DNA from: HGM04593 sp045634305
GTDB lineage: Bacteria > Bacteroidota > Bacteroidia > Bacteroidales > Bacteroidaceae
Length of the DNA stretch: 64,000 bases
NCBI GenBank assembly: GCA_045634305.1
Contig: JAZQZZ010000040.1
Location: 9,070-73,069 of the forward strand
Direction: 5' to 3'
Position 1 is the first letter of the stretch, and each line of letters starts with the position of its first letter. Shown in pieces: positions 16,065 through 24,067 of this stretch. The position numbers and the translations under genes are program-made. The notes under the pieces are model-generated. The model searched no databases, was not told where the DNA came from, and saw only the letters and a program-made list of their open reading frames with translations.

Positions 16065-17783
16065 ATGAAAAACAATAAATCAATGCTAAAGAAACTGTTT
16101 TTGCTGCTTGTTGTGGCAGCTGTGATGTTGAGCTCATGCAGCTCAAAGATGAAGAGTATGAAGTCCGAGTATTTCACCGTTACTCCGGGCGTGCTGGAGG
16201 TTGTCGGCAGTGAGATTCCTGCTACCATCGACGGCCGTTTCCCTGCAAAGTTCTTCAATAAGAAATCGGTACTGACTATTACTCCTGTGCTCAAGTACGA
16301 GGGCGGTGAGGCCATCTCTGAACCTGTGACATTCCAGGGCGAGAAGGTACGTGGCAACGACCGCACTATCTCATACGACAATGGTGGCAGCTTCAAGATG
16401 AAGATCCAGTACGATTATATCCCTGCGATGGAAGATGCCGAACTCTATCTGCGTTTTGTAATCAATAAAGGAAAGAAGACAAAGAACGTTCCCGAGGTGA
16501 AGGTTGCCGATGGCTGTATCGCTACATCCCAGCTCTATCGTCAGACTGCTGCAACGGCAAATATCGCTGTCGGCGAGGATGCTTTCCAGCGTGTCATCAA
16601 GCAGGCCAAGGAGGCCAACATTATGTTCCTTATACAGCAGACAAATCTCCGCACTTCGGAGCTCAACAGTACCGAGATGACAGAGTTCCGTGCTGCACTC
16701 AAGGATGTGGCTACCGATTACGAGAACAAGGTGCTCGATGAAATCAAGGTGTCAGCATACGCATCACCCGATGGCGGTGTGATGCTCAATGACGGTATTG
16801 CCGTTGTGCGCGAAATCAACACTGCAAAGCAGATGAAAAAGGAGCTCAAGAACGCAAAGCTCGACGGTTATGTCGACAGCGAGTACACTGCCGAGGATTG
16901 GGAAGGCTTCAAGGAGCTCATCTCGCAGTCTAATTTGCCCGATAAGGAACTTATTCTCCGCCTGCTCTCTATGTATACCGATCCCGAGGAGCGTGAGCAG
17001 CAGATTAAGAATATTTCATCTGTTTATTCAGAACTTGCAGACGAGATTCTTCCAAAACTGCGTCGTGCACGTGTTACATTGAACTATCAGATTATCGGCC
17101 GTTCCGACGACCAGATCAAAGCGCAGTACGCAGCCGATCCTTCGGAACTCTCATTGGAGGAGATTCTCTACTCTTCAATCCTCACCGAGGACGAGGCTGA
17201 GCAGACCGATATCTTCAACACTGCAATCAGACTCTATCCAAACGACTACCGTGCATATAACAACCTTGGTGTGATGGCTTATAACAAGGGCGATTACAGT
17301 ACAGCTGCAAGCTATTTTGCAAAGGCTGAGAGTGTGGCAAAGGCTGCTCCCGAGGTAATGGTTAACCTTGGCTATCTTGAGTTGCTCGAGGGTAATGTAG
17401 CCGAGGCTGAGGGTTACATGGCAAAGGGTGCCGATGCAAAGGCCGGTGACGAGGCACTTGGTAACCTCTACATCGCACAGGGCGAGTATGGCCGTGCCGC
17501 AGCGTTGCTCAAAGGTAAGAATACCAACAGCGCACTGTTGGCACAGGTCCTCAACAAGAACTATGTTGCCGCACGCGAGACTCTCGATGCTATGGAGAAC
17601 CCCGATGCAATGACATACTACATCAAGGCAGTTCTCGGTGCCCGTATATCAAATGTCGGCTTTGTCTATGATGGTTTGAAGAAGGCTGTAGAACTTGACC
17701 CATCATTGGCAAAGAAGGCTATGGGTGACCTGGAGTTCGCTAAATATGTGAAGGACGCTACCTTCTGCAATATTCTTAAATAA
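16065..17783 (+). CDS. OmpA-like/TPR outer-membrane lipoprotein
   Basis: The 572-residue product has a lipoprotein signal (LLLVVAAVMLSSC, lipid Cys about residue 25), a beta-rich N-terminal region (30-165), and a segment about 185-350 resembling an OmpA-type peptidoglycan-binding fold with a long insertion (KVSAYASPDGGVMLNDGIA, then RARVTLNYQI). TPR-like helical repeats follow (about 385-550, for example YNNLGVMAYNKGDYSTAASYFAKA). A cell-wall-tethered scaffold is inferred; no function is established. It has its own promoter, and dprA begins 5 bp after the stop. Confidence 0.72.
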   Translation: MKNNKSMLKKLFLLLVVAAVMLSSCSSKMKSMKSEYFTVTPGVLEVVGSEIPATIDGRFPAKFFNKKSVLTITPVLKYEGGEAISEPVTFQGEKVRGNDRTISYDNGGSFKMKIQYDYIPAMEDAELYLRFVINKGKKTKNVPEVKVADGCIATSQLYRQTAATANIAVGEDAFQRVIKQAKEANIMFLIQQTNLRTSELNSTEMTEFRAALKDVATDYENKVLDEIKVSAYASPDGGVMLNDGIAVVREINTAKQMKKELKNAKLDGYVDSEYTAEDWEGFKELISQSNLPDKELILRLLSMYTDPEEREQQIKNISSVYSELADEILPKLRRARVTLNYQIIGRSDDQIKAQYAADPSELSLEEILYSSILTEDEAEQTDIFNTAIRLYPNDYRAYNNLGVMAYNKGDYSTAASYFAKAESVAKAAPEVMVNLGYLELLEGNVAEAEGYMAKGADAKAGDEALGNLYIAQGEYGRAAALLKGKNTNSALLAQVLNKNYVAARETLDAMENPDAMTYYIKAVLGARISNVGFVYDGLKKAVELDPSLAKKAMGDLEFAKYVKDATFCNILK

Positions 17784-17788
17784 CAGCT

Positions 17789-18922
17789 GTGGCTGCAAAT
17801 ATACTTAATGAACAGGTTGCGATGCTTGCACTCTCACGGGTGCAGGTGCCGCACCTTGCTCTTATCAGGGAACTCATTGAAACCGTTGGCAGTGCAAAGG
17901 AACTGCTCGAGAATGGCGCCAATATAGGCGACATTGTACCCGGTGCATCGCCCCGTCTGCGCGAGCTGCTCTGCGACCGTTCGCTTGTGGAACTTGCCGA
18001 GAAGGAGATGGAGTTCATTGAGTCAAAAGGCATAAAGCTCATCTGCTTTGGCGATGAGGCCTATCCCTGCCGTCTTGCCGAGTGTGCCGATGCGCCGCTG
18101 GTGCTGCACTCGCTCGGCAATGCCGATCTCAATGCCCGCCGCATTGTTTCCATCGTCGGAACACGCCATGCAAGCGAGTATGGAAAGTCGCTTTGCGAGA
18201 ACTTTGTTGCCGACCTGGCACGCTTCGCGCCCGGTACGCTCATTGTCAGCGGCCTTGCATACGGTATTGATGTCTGTGCCCACCGGGCAGCACTAAAGGC
18301 CGGCCTGCCGACCATTGGAGTGCTTGCTCACGGACTAGACCGCATCTATCCCGGCGCACACCGTGCCACTGCAAAGCAGATGCTTGAGAACGGCGGCCTG
18401 CTCACCGAATTCATGAGCGGAACAGAATCGCTTAAACCTTTTTTTGTGCAGCGCAACAGAATTGTTGCCGGCATGGCCGATGCAACGGTTGTCGTGGAAT
18501 CGGCGTCAAAGGGCGGCTCGCTCATCACAGCCTCGCTCGCCTTGGGTTATGACCGTGACTGCTTTGCCTTCCCCGGTCGTGTAAACGACCAATATTCACA
18601 GGGTTGCAATGAACTTGTCAGTCGCAACAGGGCGGCGCTAATAACCAGCGCCTATGACTTTGTCGAGGCAATGAACTGGGAGGTTGCTACCACTAAAAAG
18701 AGTGCCGAGGATTTACAGACCGAACTGTTCCCCAACCTTTCGCCCGACGAGACCGCAGTAATGACCGCACTGCGCGAGAACAGCGACGGCCTGCAGGTAA
18801 ATCAGATGGTTGTGCAGTTGAACATGCCAATAAACAAGCTGCTGCCCCTGCTCTTTGAAATGGAAATGAAAGGTCTTGTCAAGGCCGTTGCCGGCGGTTG
18901 CTATCGTGTGATGGTGTTGTGA
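17789..18922 (+). CDS. dprA: DNA-processing protein DprA (Smf)
   Basis: DprA loads RecA on incoming single-stranded DNA during natural transformation. The 377 residues comprise an N-terminal SAM-like part, the Rossmann-like DprA core with SIVGTRHASEYG, SGLAYGIDVCAHRAAL, FVQRNRIVAGMAD and SKGGSLITASLALGYDR, and a C-terminal winged-helix domain (about 310-377). Translation apparently starts at GTG 17789: an in-frame stop lies at 17777-17779 and the first ATG (17822) would remove the conserved N-terminal helix. It lies 5 bp after the TPR lipoprotein gene. Confidence 0.95.
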   Translation: MAANILNEQVAMLALSRVQVPHLALIRELIETVGSAKELLENGANIGDIVPGASPRLRELLCDRSLVELAEKEMEFIESKGIKLICFGDEAYPCRLAECADAPLVLHSLGNADLNARRIVSIVGTRHASEYGKSLCENFVADLARFAPGTLIVSGLAYGIDVCAHRAALKAGLPTIGVLAHGLDRIYPGAHRATAKQMLENGGLLTEFMSGTESLKPFFVQRNRIVAGMADATVVVESASKGGSLITASLALGYDRDCFAFPGRVNDQYSQGCNELVSRNRAALITSAYDFVEAMNWEVATTKKSAEDLQTELFPNLSPDETAVMTALRENSDGLQVNQMVVQLNMPINKLLPLLFEMEMKGLVKAVAGGCYRVMVL

Positions 18923-18947
18923 TTCCGACATTTGGATATTTTTATAG

Positions 18948-18987
18948 TATTGCCCCTTAAGTCCTGGACTTCGGGGCAATATTGTTT
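18948..18987. terminator. Stem-loop terminator after dprA
   Basis: TATTGCCCC (18948-18956) pairs with GGGGCAATA (18973-18981), with a second inner stem AAGTCC/GGACTT, followed by ATTGTTTA. It lies between dprA and the convergent small gene, so it may work in both directions. Confidence 0.7.
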
Positions 18988-19012
18988 ATATGGCTTCAGC
19001 GATATTCTCGCT

Positions 19013-19171
19013 TTATTTTTTCTTCTTGCTCTCTAAGTAAACGCGGATGATAAGGACTGCCAGGCCTATGAGTGCGTAAATGGCGGCAGCCTTCATCTTC
19101 TCTTCACCTTCAAATTCATCAAGTAGATGGCGGCCGATAGTGCAATGTGTCCAGATGATATTTGTAACCAT
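19013..19171 (-). CDS. Small single-pass membrane protein, unknown function
   Basis: A 52-residue product starting at 19171 (MVTNIIWTHCTIGRH), with an acidic stretch (LLDEFEGEEKMK) and then a single hydrophobic helix (AAAIYALIGLAVLIIRVYL) ending in a Lys-rich tail that suggests a cytoplasmic C terminus. A longer reading from 19285 overlaps the upstream gene and is unlikely. I do not recognise the family. It lies just downstream of, and on the same strand as, the orphan secreted protein at 19219-20058, and could be part of the same transcript. Confidence 0.5.
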   Translation of the reverse strand: MVTNIIWTHCTIGRHLLDEFEGEEKMKAAAIYALIGLAVLIIRVYLESKKKK

Positions 19172-19218
19172 AGTAGTTTTGTCAAGTCTGTTAATGCTGT
19201 GATGATGTAGTCTGAATC

Positions 19219-20058
19219 TTACTTGTTGGTAAGAAAAAGTATAACAGACAAGTCTATATTGTTCTCTAATTGTATTGCCGGCCATTTGTACTCCTGCAAC
19301 AATTTTTTGATTGCACGGAATTCCCTAAGGTCGTTGGTTTCCTTATGTTTGTTAATGATACAACCGGTTAGCTTGCCATTGTTGTCAATGCAGATTTCTC
19401 TTATAGCTACAATAATTTTATCTCCTTTCTTTAGTTTAGGAAAGTCATTCCATGGGAACCTGTCTGACAACTCCTTGCTAATACTTAATGCGGCTGACGG
19501 GTCAATATTTGCATAGGTGCTTGTAACTTGTTTGAAATCACTCACAACTCCTTCCTGTAAACAGATGTTGACCATTGATTCATTGACTATGTAATAGCCC
19601 ATTTCTTGAGTTTCTTCACTTCTGTTTAAATTTAAAGAGTCGCTGACCCATGTTGCGTGTATTCCTTCGTTTGTGCAGTATTGCGCAAAGAGACCGTTCA
19701 GCTCTTCTTGGGGCCATTCTATCCAATGCGATGTGATATTCCCGCCTTTTCCATGATAAATATTAAATTCTATTTTGCGCAGGAATAGTTTGTTGTCTGC
19801 AATTTCCCATGTGGCTATGTAGTTACGCGAACATGCTGTTGAAGATGATCCTCTCCATGTCTTTCCTTCCAAAGTGACCTCTTTGGGCAGTGCATCGCGT
19901 ACCATTTTCCCCAATGCGCGGTCTCCTGCTTCTAATGGGAAATCGTGGTCAAGACAATGCTTTTCACCGTTGATTATTATGGTGTCGGCTATTTGGATTG
20001 TTGCTCTTGCTGTAAATGGCAACAAAATGAGCATGAACAATAACAGCGGTTTTTTCAT
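19219..20058 (-). CDS. Secreted protein of unknown function with TonB-C-like end
   Basis: The 279-residue product starts with a clear signal peptide (MKKPLLLFMLILLPFTARA). The middle is not recognised. The C-terminal part (about 200-279) has the look of a TonB C-terminal fold: a strand IIVAIREICIDNNGKLTGCII, then a helix REFRAIKKLLQEYKWPA and a last strand. There is no membrane anchor beyond the signal and no Pro-rich linker, so it is not an ordinary TonB. Codon use is AT-richer than the neighbours, which suggests acquired or fast-evolving DNA. No operon partner is evident apart from the small gene downstream. Confidence 0.65.
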   Translation of the reverse strand: MKKPLLLFMLILLPFTARATIQIADTIIINGEKHCLDHDFPLEAGDRALGKMVRDALPKEVTLEGKTWRGSSSTACSRNYIATWEIADNKLFLRKIEFNIYHGKGGNITSHWIEWPQEELNGLFAQYCTNEGIHATWVSDSLNLNRSEETQEMGYYIVNESMVNICLQEGVVSDFKQVTSTYANIDPSAALSISKELSDRFPWNDFPKLKKGDKIIVAIREICIDNNGKLTGCIINKHKETNDLREFRAIKKLLQEYKWPAIQLENNIDLSVILFLTNK

Positions 20059-20190
20059 GATATCTTTTGCTTTGAACTATATTTATAACGCAATATTAAC
20101 TATTTTTCTGCAAAATATTCCTATCATTCACTTTTTTGTGTAGCTAAATTCTGCACCCGCAGTAAAAAACTAAAGCAAGCTTTAATTTTT

Positions 20191-20295
20191 CGCTCGTTTA
20201 TTCGTAATTCGCCTATGGCAGATATACGACTGCACTCGCTTTGAAAAATAATCAAGTAAACTTGTTATTTCTCGCTCGTTTATTCGTATATTCGC
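20191..20295 (+). repeat. Two near-identical copies of a promoter-like 23-bp element
   Basis: A 16-bp string (CGCTCGTTTATTCGTA) occurs at 20191-20206 and again at 20273-20288, each followed by ATTCGC (with one extra T in the second copy). The two copies are 82 bp apart and precede hflX. Confidence 0.75.
20262..20294 (+). promoter_or_regulatory. Possible hflX promoter
   Basis: TTG (20262-20264) and TATATTCG (20287-20294) are 22 bp apart, slightly longer than the usual 19-21 bp. The -7 box lies 28 bp before the hflX start and forms part of the second repeat copy. Confidence 0.5.
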
Positions 20296-20322
20296 ATAAA
20301 ATTTGGATAAGATTGTATTTGG

Positions 20323-21588
20323 ATGAAAGAATTTGTTATATCGACAACTAAGAAAGAGACCGCTATTCTGGTGGGATTGATTACCGCCACACAGAACGAG
20401 CGCAAGACAAACGAGTATCTCGACGAGCTCGAATTCCTTGCGCAGACAGCCGGTGCCGAGGTCGTTAAGCGCTTTACACAGCGCATTGACCATCCGCATC
20501 CTGTTACATACGTGGGTACCGGTAAACTAAAAGAGATTGCCGATTATGTTGAGATGCTCAAGGATACCGACGACGAGATTGGTATGGTAATCTTCGACGA
20601 CGAGCTGTCGGCAAAGCAGATACGCAACATTGAAAAAGAAATAAAGATAAAGATTCTCGACCGTACATCGCTAATTCTCGATATCTTTGCCATGCGTGCG
20701 CAGACTGCACACGCAAAGGTGCAGGTTGAGCTTGCGCAGTACAAATATATGCTCCCTCGTCTGCAGCGTCTGTGGACTCACCTTGAACGCCAGGGTGGTG
20801 GTTCCGGCGGCGGTAGCGGAAAGGGCGGTAGCGTGGGTTTGCGTGGTCCGGGTGAGACTCAGCTCGAGATGGACCGCCGTATAATTCTTGGCCGTATGTC
20901 GCTGTTGAAAGAGCAGTTGGCGCAGATTGACAAGCAGAAGAGCATACAGCGCAAGAACCGCGGGCGCCTCATCCGTGTGGCACTGGTGGGCTACACCAAC
21001 GTGGGTAAATCGACACTGATGAACCTGCTGGCCAAGAGCGAGGTTTTTGCCGAGAACAAACTCTTTGCAACGCTCGACACCACAGTGCGCAAGGTAATCA
21101 TCGAGAACCTGCCGTTCTTGCTCTCCGACACCGTAGGTTTCATACGCAAGTTGCCTACCGACCTTGTGGAGTCGTTCAAGTCTACACTCGACGAGGTGCG
21201 CGAGGCCGACCTTCTGTTGCACGTTGTGGACGTGTCGCACCCCGAGTTCGAGGAGCAGATTGAGGTGGTTGAAAAGACACTTGCCGACCTCAAGTGCGGC
21301 GACAAGCCATTGATGGTAATCTTCAACAAGATTGATGCCTTCACATACGTTCAGAAAGAGGAGGACGACCTCACTCCAAAGACAAAGGAGAATATCACCC
21401 TCGATGAACTCAAGGAGACTTGGATGAACAAACTTGCCGACAACTGCCTGTTCATCTCGGCACGCGAGAAACAGAATATTGAGAACCTCAAGGAAATCAT
21501 TTATAAGAAGGTGTGCGAACTGCATGTGCAGAAGTATCCGTATAATGATTTTCTATATCAAAATTACGAAGATTTGAGCGAAGAGTAA
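20323..21588 (+). CDS. hflX: Ribosome-associated GTPase HflX
   Basis: HflX binds the 50S subunit and splits stalled 70S ribosomes under stress. The 421 residues have the N-terminal HflX domain (about 20-155), a Gly/Ser-rich linker (GGGSGGGSGKGG) leading to the signature RGPGETQLEMDRR, and a GTPase domain from about residue 215 with GYTNVGKSTL (G1), DTVGFI (G3) and NKID (G4). The start at 20323 is supported by the promoter-like box just upstream. A short 49-bp gap separates it from the fumarase gene. Confidence 0.96.
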   Translation: MKEFVISTTKKETAILVGLITATQNERKTNEYLDELEFLAQTAGAEVVKRFTQRIDHPHPVTYVGTGKLKEIADYVEMLKDTDDEIGMVIFDDELSAKQIRNIEKEIKIKILDRTSLILDIFAMRAQTAHAKVQVELAQYKYMLPRLQRLWTHLERQGGGSGGGSGKGGSVGLRGPGETQLEMDRRIILGRMSLLKEQLAQIDKQKSIQRKNRGRLIRVALVGYTNVGKSTLMNLLAKSEVFAENKLFATLDTTVRKVIIENLPFLLSDTVGFIRKLPTDLVESFKSTLDEVREADLLLHVVDVSHPEFEEQIEVVEKTLADLKCGDKPLMVIFNKIDAFTYVQKEEDDLTPKTKENITLDELKETWMNKLADNCLFISAREKQNIENLKEIIYKKVCELHVQKYPYNDFLYQNYEDLSEE

Positions 21589-21637
21589 CAGTGTGAAGAC
21601 TGAATAAATAATATAAACCAATTAACATACAAAAACT

Positions 21638-23281
21638 ATGGCAGCAATTCCTGAATTCAAGTATGCCCACATGTTCCAGCATGGACAGGACACAACAGAG
21701 TATTATCTCTTGACAAAAGAGGGTGTTTCTGTGGGCGAGTTTGAGGGTAAACCAATCCTTAAAGTTACTCCCGAGGCTTTGACACTCTTGTCACGCACTG
21801 CATTCCGCGATGTATCGTTCATGTTGCGCCGCGCTCACAACGAGCAGGTTGCAAAGATTTTGAACGATCCTGAGGCTAGCGATAACGACAAGTATGTAGC
21901 ACTCACATTCCTCCGCAATGCCGAGGTTGCCTGCAAGGGACAGCTCCCATTGTGCCAGGATACAGGTACAGCAATCATCCATGGCGAGAAGGGACAGCAG
22001 GTGTGGACTGGTTTCTGCGATGAGGAGGCTCTCTCACGCGGTGTCTTCGATACATACACTCAGGAGAACCTTCGTTACAGCCAGAATGCTCCACTCAATA
22101 TGTACGACGAGGTGAACACAAAGTGTAACCTCCCCGCGCAAATTGACATTGAGGCTACCGAGGGCATGGAGTACAAGTTCCTCATGGTTACAAAGGGTGG
22201 TGGTTCTGCCAACAAGACATATCTCTACCAGGAGACTAAGGCTCTGTTGAACCCTGCAACTCTTGTTCCTTTCCTCGTTGAGAAGATGAAGAGCCTGGGT
22301 ACAGCAGCTTGTCCTCCTTATCACATTGCATTCGTTATCGGTGGTACATCGGCCGAGAAGAACCTGCATACAGTGAAACTCGCTTCTACACACTACTACG
22401 ACGATCTGCCGACAACAGGCGACGAGACAGGCCGCCCATTCCGCGACATCGAGCTCGAGGAACAGCTCCTGAAAGAGGCTCACAACATTGGTCTTGGTGC
22501 GCAGTTCGGTGGCAAGTATCTTGCACACGACATCCGCGTTGTACGTCTTCCACGCCACGGTGCAAGCTGCCCTGTCGGTATGGGTGTGAGCTGCTCGGCC
22601 GACCGCAACATCAAGGCGAAAATCAACAAGGATGGTCTTTGGATTGAGAAACTCGACGACCAGCCTGCAACACTCATCCCCGAGGCTTTGCGCAACGCCG
22701 GCGAGGGCGAGATTGTACGCGTTGACCTCAACCGCCCGATGAAGGAGGTTTGTGCACAGCTTTCACAGTACCCGATAGCTACACGTCTTTCACTCAACGG
22801 TACAATCATTGTAGGCCGTGATATTGCTCACGCAAAACTGAAAGAGCGCATCGACCGCGGCGAGGGTCTTCCACAGTACATCAAGGACCATCCAATCTAC
22901 TATGCAGGTCCGGCAAAGACTCCGGCCGGCATGCCTTGCGGCTCAATGGGTCCCACAACTGCAGGTCGTATGGACTCATATGTAGACCTCTTCCAGGAGA
23001 ATGGCGGTTCAATGATTATGCTTGCAAAGGGTAACCGCAGCCAGCAGGTGACCGACGCTTGCCAGAAGCACGGCGGTTTCTATCTTGGCTCAATCGGTGG
23101 CCCTGCAGCCATCCTTGCGCAGAACAATATCAAGAGCATCGAGTGCGTTGAGTACCCGGAGCTTGGTATGGAGGCTATCTGGAAGATTGAGGTTGAGGAC
23201 TTCCCTGCATTCATCCTCGTAGATGACAAGGGTAATGACTTCTTCAAACAGATTAAGCCAAGGTGCAGTTGTTGCAAGTAA
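21638..23281 (+). CDS. Class I fumarate hydratase
   Basis: Oxygen-sensitive, [4Fe-4S]-dependent fumarase catalyses fumarate/malate interconversion, and its partner malate dehydrogenase is encoded at 48021. The 547 residues contain the N-terminal iron-sulfur domain (with LPLCQDTGTAIIHGEKG, GGGSANKTYLYQ and the KSLGTAACPPYHIAFVIGG stretch) and a C-terminal swivelling domain with VGRDIAHAK and GPTTAGRMDSYVD. It is full length for the FumA/FumB-type fused form. A strong terminator follows. Confidence 0.95.
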   Translation: MAAIPEFKYAHMFQHGQDTTEYYLLTKEGVSVGEFEGKPILKVTPEALTLLSRTAFRDVSFMLRRAHNEQVAKILNDPEASDNDKYVALTFLRNAEVACKGQLPLCQDTGTAIIHGEKGQQVWTGFCDEEALSRGVFDTYTQENLRYSQNAPLNMYDEVNTKCNLPAQIDIEATEGMEYKFLMVTKGGGSANKTYLYQETKALLNPATLVPFLVEKMKSLGTAACPPYHIAFVIGGTSAEKNLHTVKLASTHYYDDLPTTGDETGRPFRDIELEEQLLKEAHNIGLGAQFGGKYLAHDIRVVRLPRHGASCPVGMGVSCSADRNIKAKINKDGLWIEKLDDQPATLIPEALRNAGEGEIVRVDLNRPMKEVCAQLSQYPIATRLSLNGTIIVGRDIAHAKLKERIDRGEGLPQYIKDHPIYYAGPAKTPAGMPCGSMGPTTAGRMDSYVDLFQENGGSMIMLAKGNRSQQVTDACQKHGGFYLGSIGGPAAILAQNNIKSIECVEYPELGMEAIWKIEVEDFPAFILVDDKGNDFFKQIKPRCSCCK

Positions 23282-23339
23282 AGGTGAAAGCTTTTACCTT
23301 GCACAGCATCTTTTTATTTATATCCTTATAAGTCATAAA

Positions 23340-23380
23340 GGGCGTCTCTTTGAACAAAGAGGCGTCCTTTTTGTTTTTTT
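23340..23380 (+). terminator. Intrinsic terminator after fumarase
   Basis: A 13-bp stem (23340-23352 with 23355-23367, two wobble pairs) and a 2-nt loop are followed by a 13-base T-rich tract (23368-23380). This is the strongest terminator in the window. Confidence 0.92.
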
Positions 23381-23474
23381 AGTAAAAAAAGTGACCGAAT
23401 GTCTTTGCTGTTTGCGAGAATTTTAAGATAATTGCAGAAGAAAATCTTATTAACACTTTTAATAAAAAACAACT

Positions 23475-24014
23475 ATGGATAAATCATTGAAAGGAACAAA
23501 GACCGAAGCTAACCTTTGGGCAGCTTTTGCGGGTGAGAGCCAGGCGCGTAACAAGTATACATACTATGCAAGCAAGGCTAAAAAGGATGGTTTTGAGCAG
23601 ATGGCAGCAATCTTCCAGGAGACAGCAGACCAGGAGAAAGAGCATGCTAAATTGTGGTTCAAGCTTGTACACGGTATTGGTAGCACAGCCGAGAATCTTG
23701 TAGATGCTGCTGCAGGCGAGAACTACGAGTGGACAGATATGTACCCGACAATGGCAAAGGAGGCTCGCGAAGAGGGCTTTGTTGAGATTGCCGCAATGTT
23801 CGAGGCTGTTGCAAGGGTTGAGAAGGTACATGAGGAGCGTTACAAGAAGTTGCTTGAGAATGTACAGAACGGTCTTGTGTTCAGCCGCGACAAGGATTGC
23901 ATCTGGCAGTGCCGCAACTGTGGTCACTTGCACATTGGTAAGATGGCTCCCGAGGTTTGCCCTGTATGCGTGCATCCAAAGGCATATTTCCAGATCAAGC
24001 CCGAGAACTATTGA
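23475..24014 (+). CDS. rbr: Rubrerythrin
   Basis: Rubrerythrin reduces hydrogen peroxide in anaerobes. The 179 residues have a ferritin-like di-iron domain with the carboxylate ligands in FAGESQARNKY, ETADQEKEHAKL and the later helices (AREEGFVEIAAMFEAV, KVHEERY), and a C-terminal rubredoxin domain with two CxxC knuckles (CRNC and CPVC). The length is typical. The gene is monocistronic, between the fumarase terminator and a palindromic terminator shared with the convergent transglycosylase. Confidence 0.96.
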   Translation: MDKSLKGTKTEANLWAAFAGESQARNKYTYYASKAKKDGFEQMAAIFQETADQEKEHAKLWFKLVHGIGSTAENLVDAAAGENYEWTDMYPTMAKEAREEGFVEIAAMFEAVARVEKVHEERYKKLLENVQNGLVFSRDKDCIWQCRNCGHLHIGKMAPEVCPVCVHPKAYFQIKPENY

Positions 24015-24029
24015 TTGGATACTCTTTGA

Positions 24030-24067
24030 TAAAAGAAGAAATCTTCCGCGGAAGATTTCTTCTTTTA
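24030..24067. terminator. Bidirectional palindromic terminator
   Basis: A perfect 38-bp palindrome (two 18-bp arms around GC) with A-rich and T-rich ends, so it can terminate both rubrerythrin and the convergent transglycosylase. Its last three bases (24065-24067) are the transglycosylase stop codon. Confidence 0.9.

Noticed and set aside
20671..21525. Long open frame (284 codons) on the minus strand opposite hflX
   Set aside because: It is the mirror of a conserved GTPase gene; its product is Cys/His/Leu-rich with no domain, and high-GC third positions on the coding strand create such frames.
22034..22558. Minus-strand open frame inside the fumarase gene
   Set aside because: Fully inside a conserved enzyme gene and without recognisable features.
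23281..23300. Near-palindrome just after the fumarase stop as a second terminator
   Set aside because: It is not followed by a T-run and the strong hairpin at 23340-23380 explains termination.
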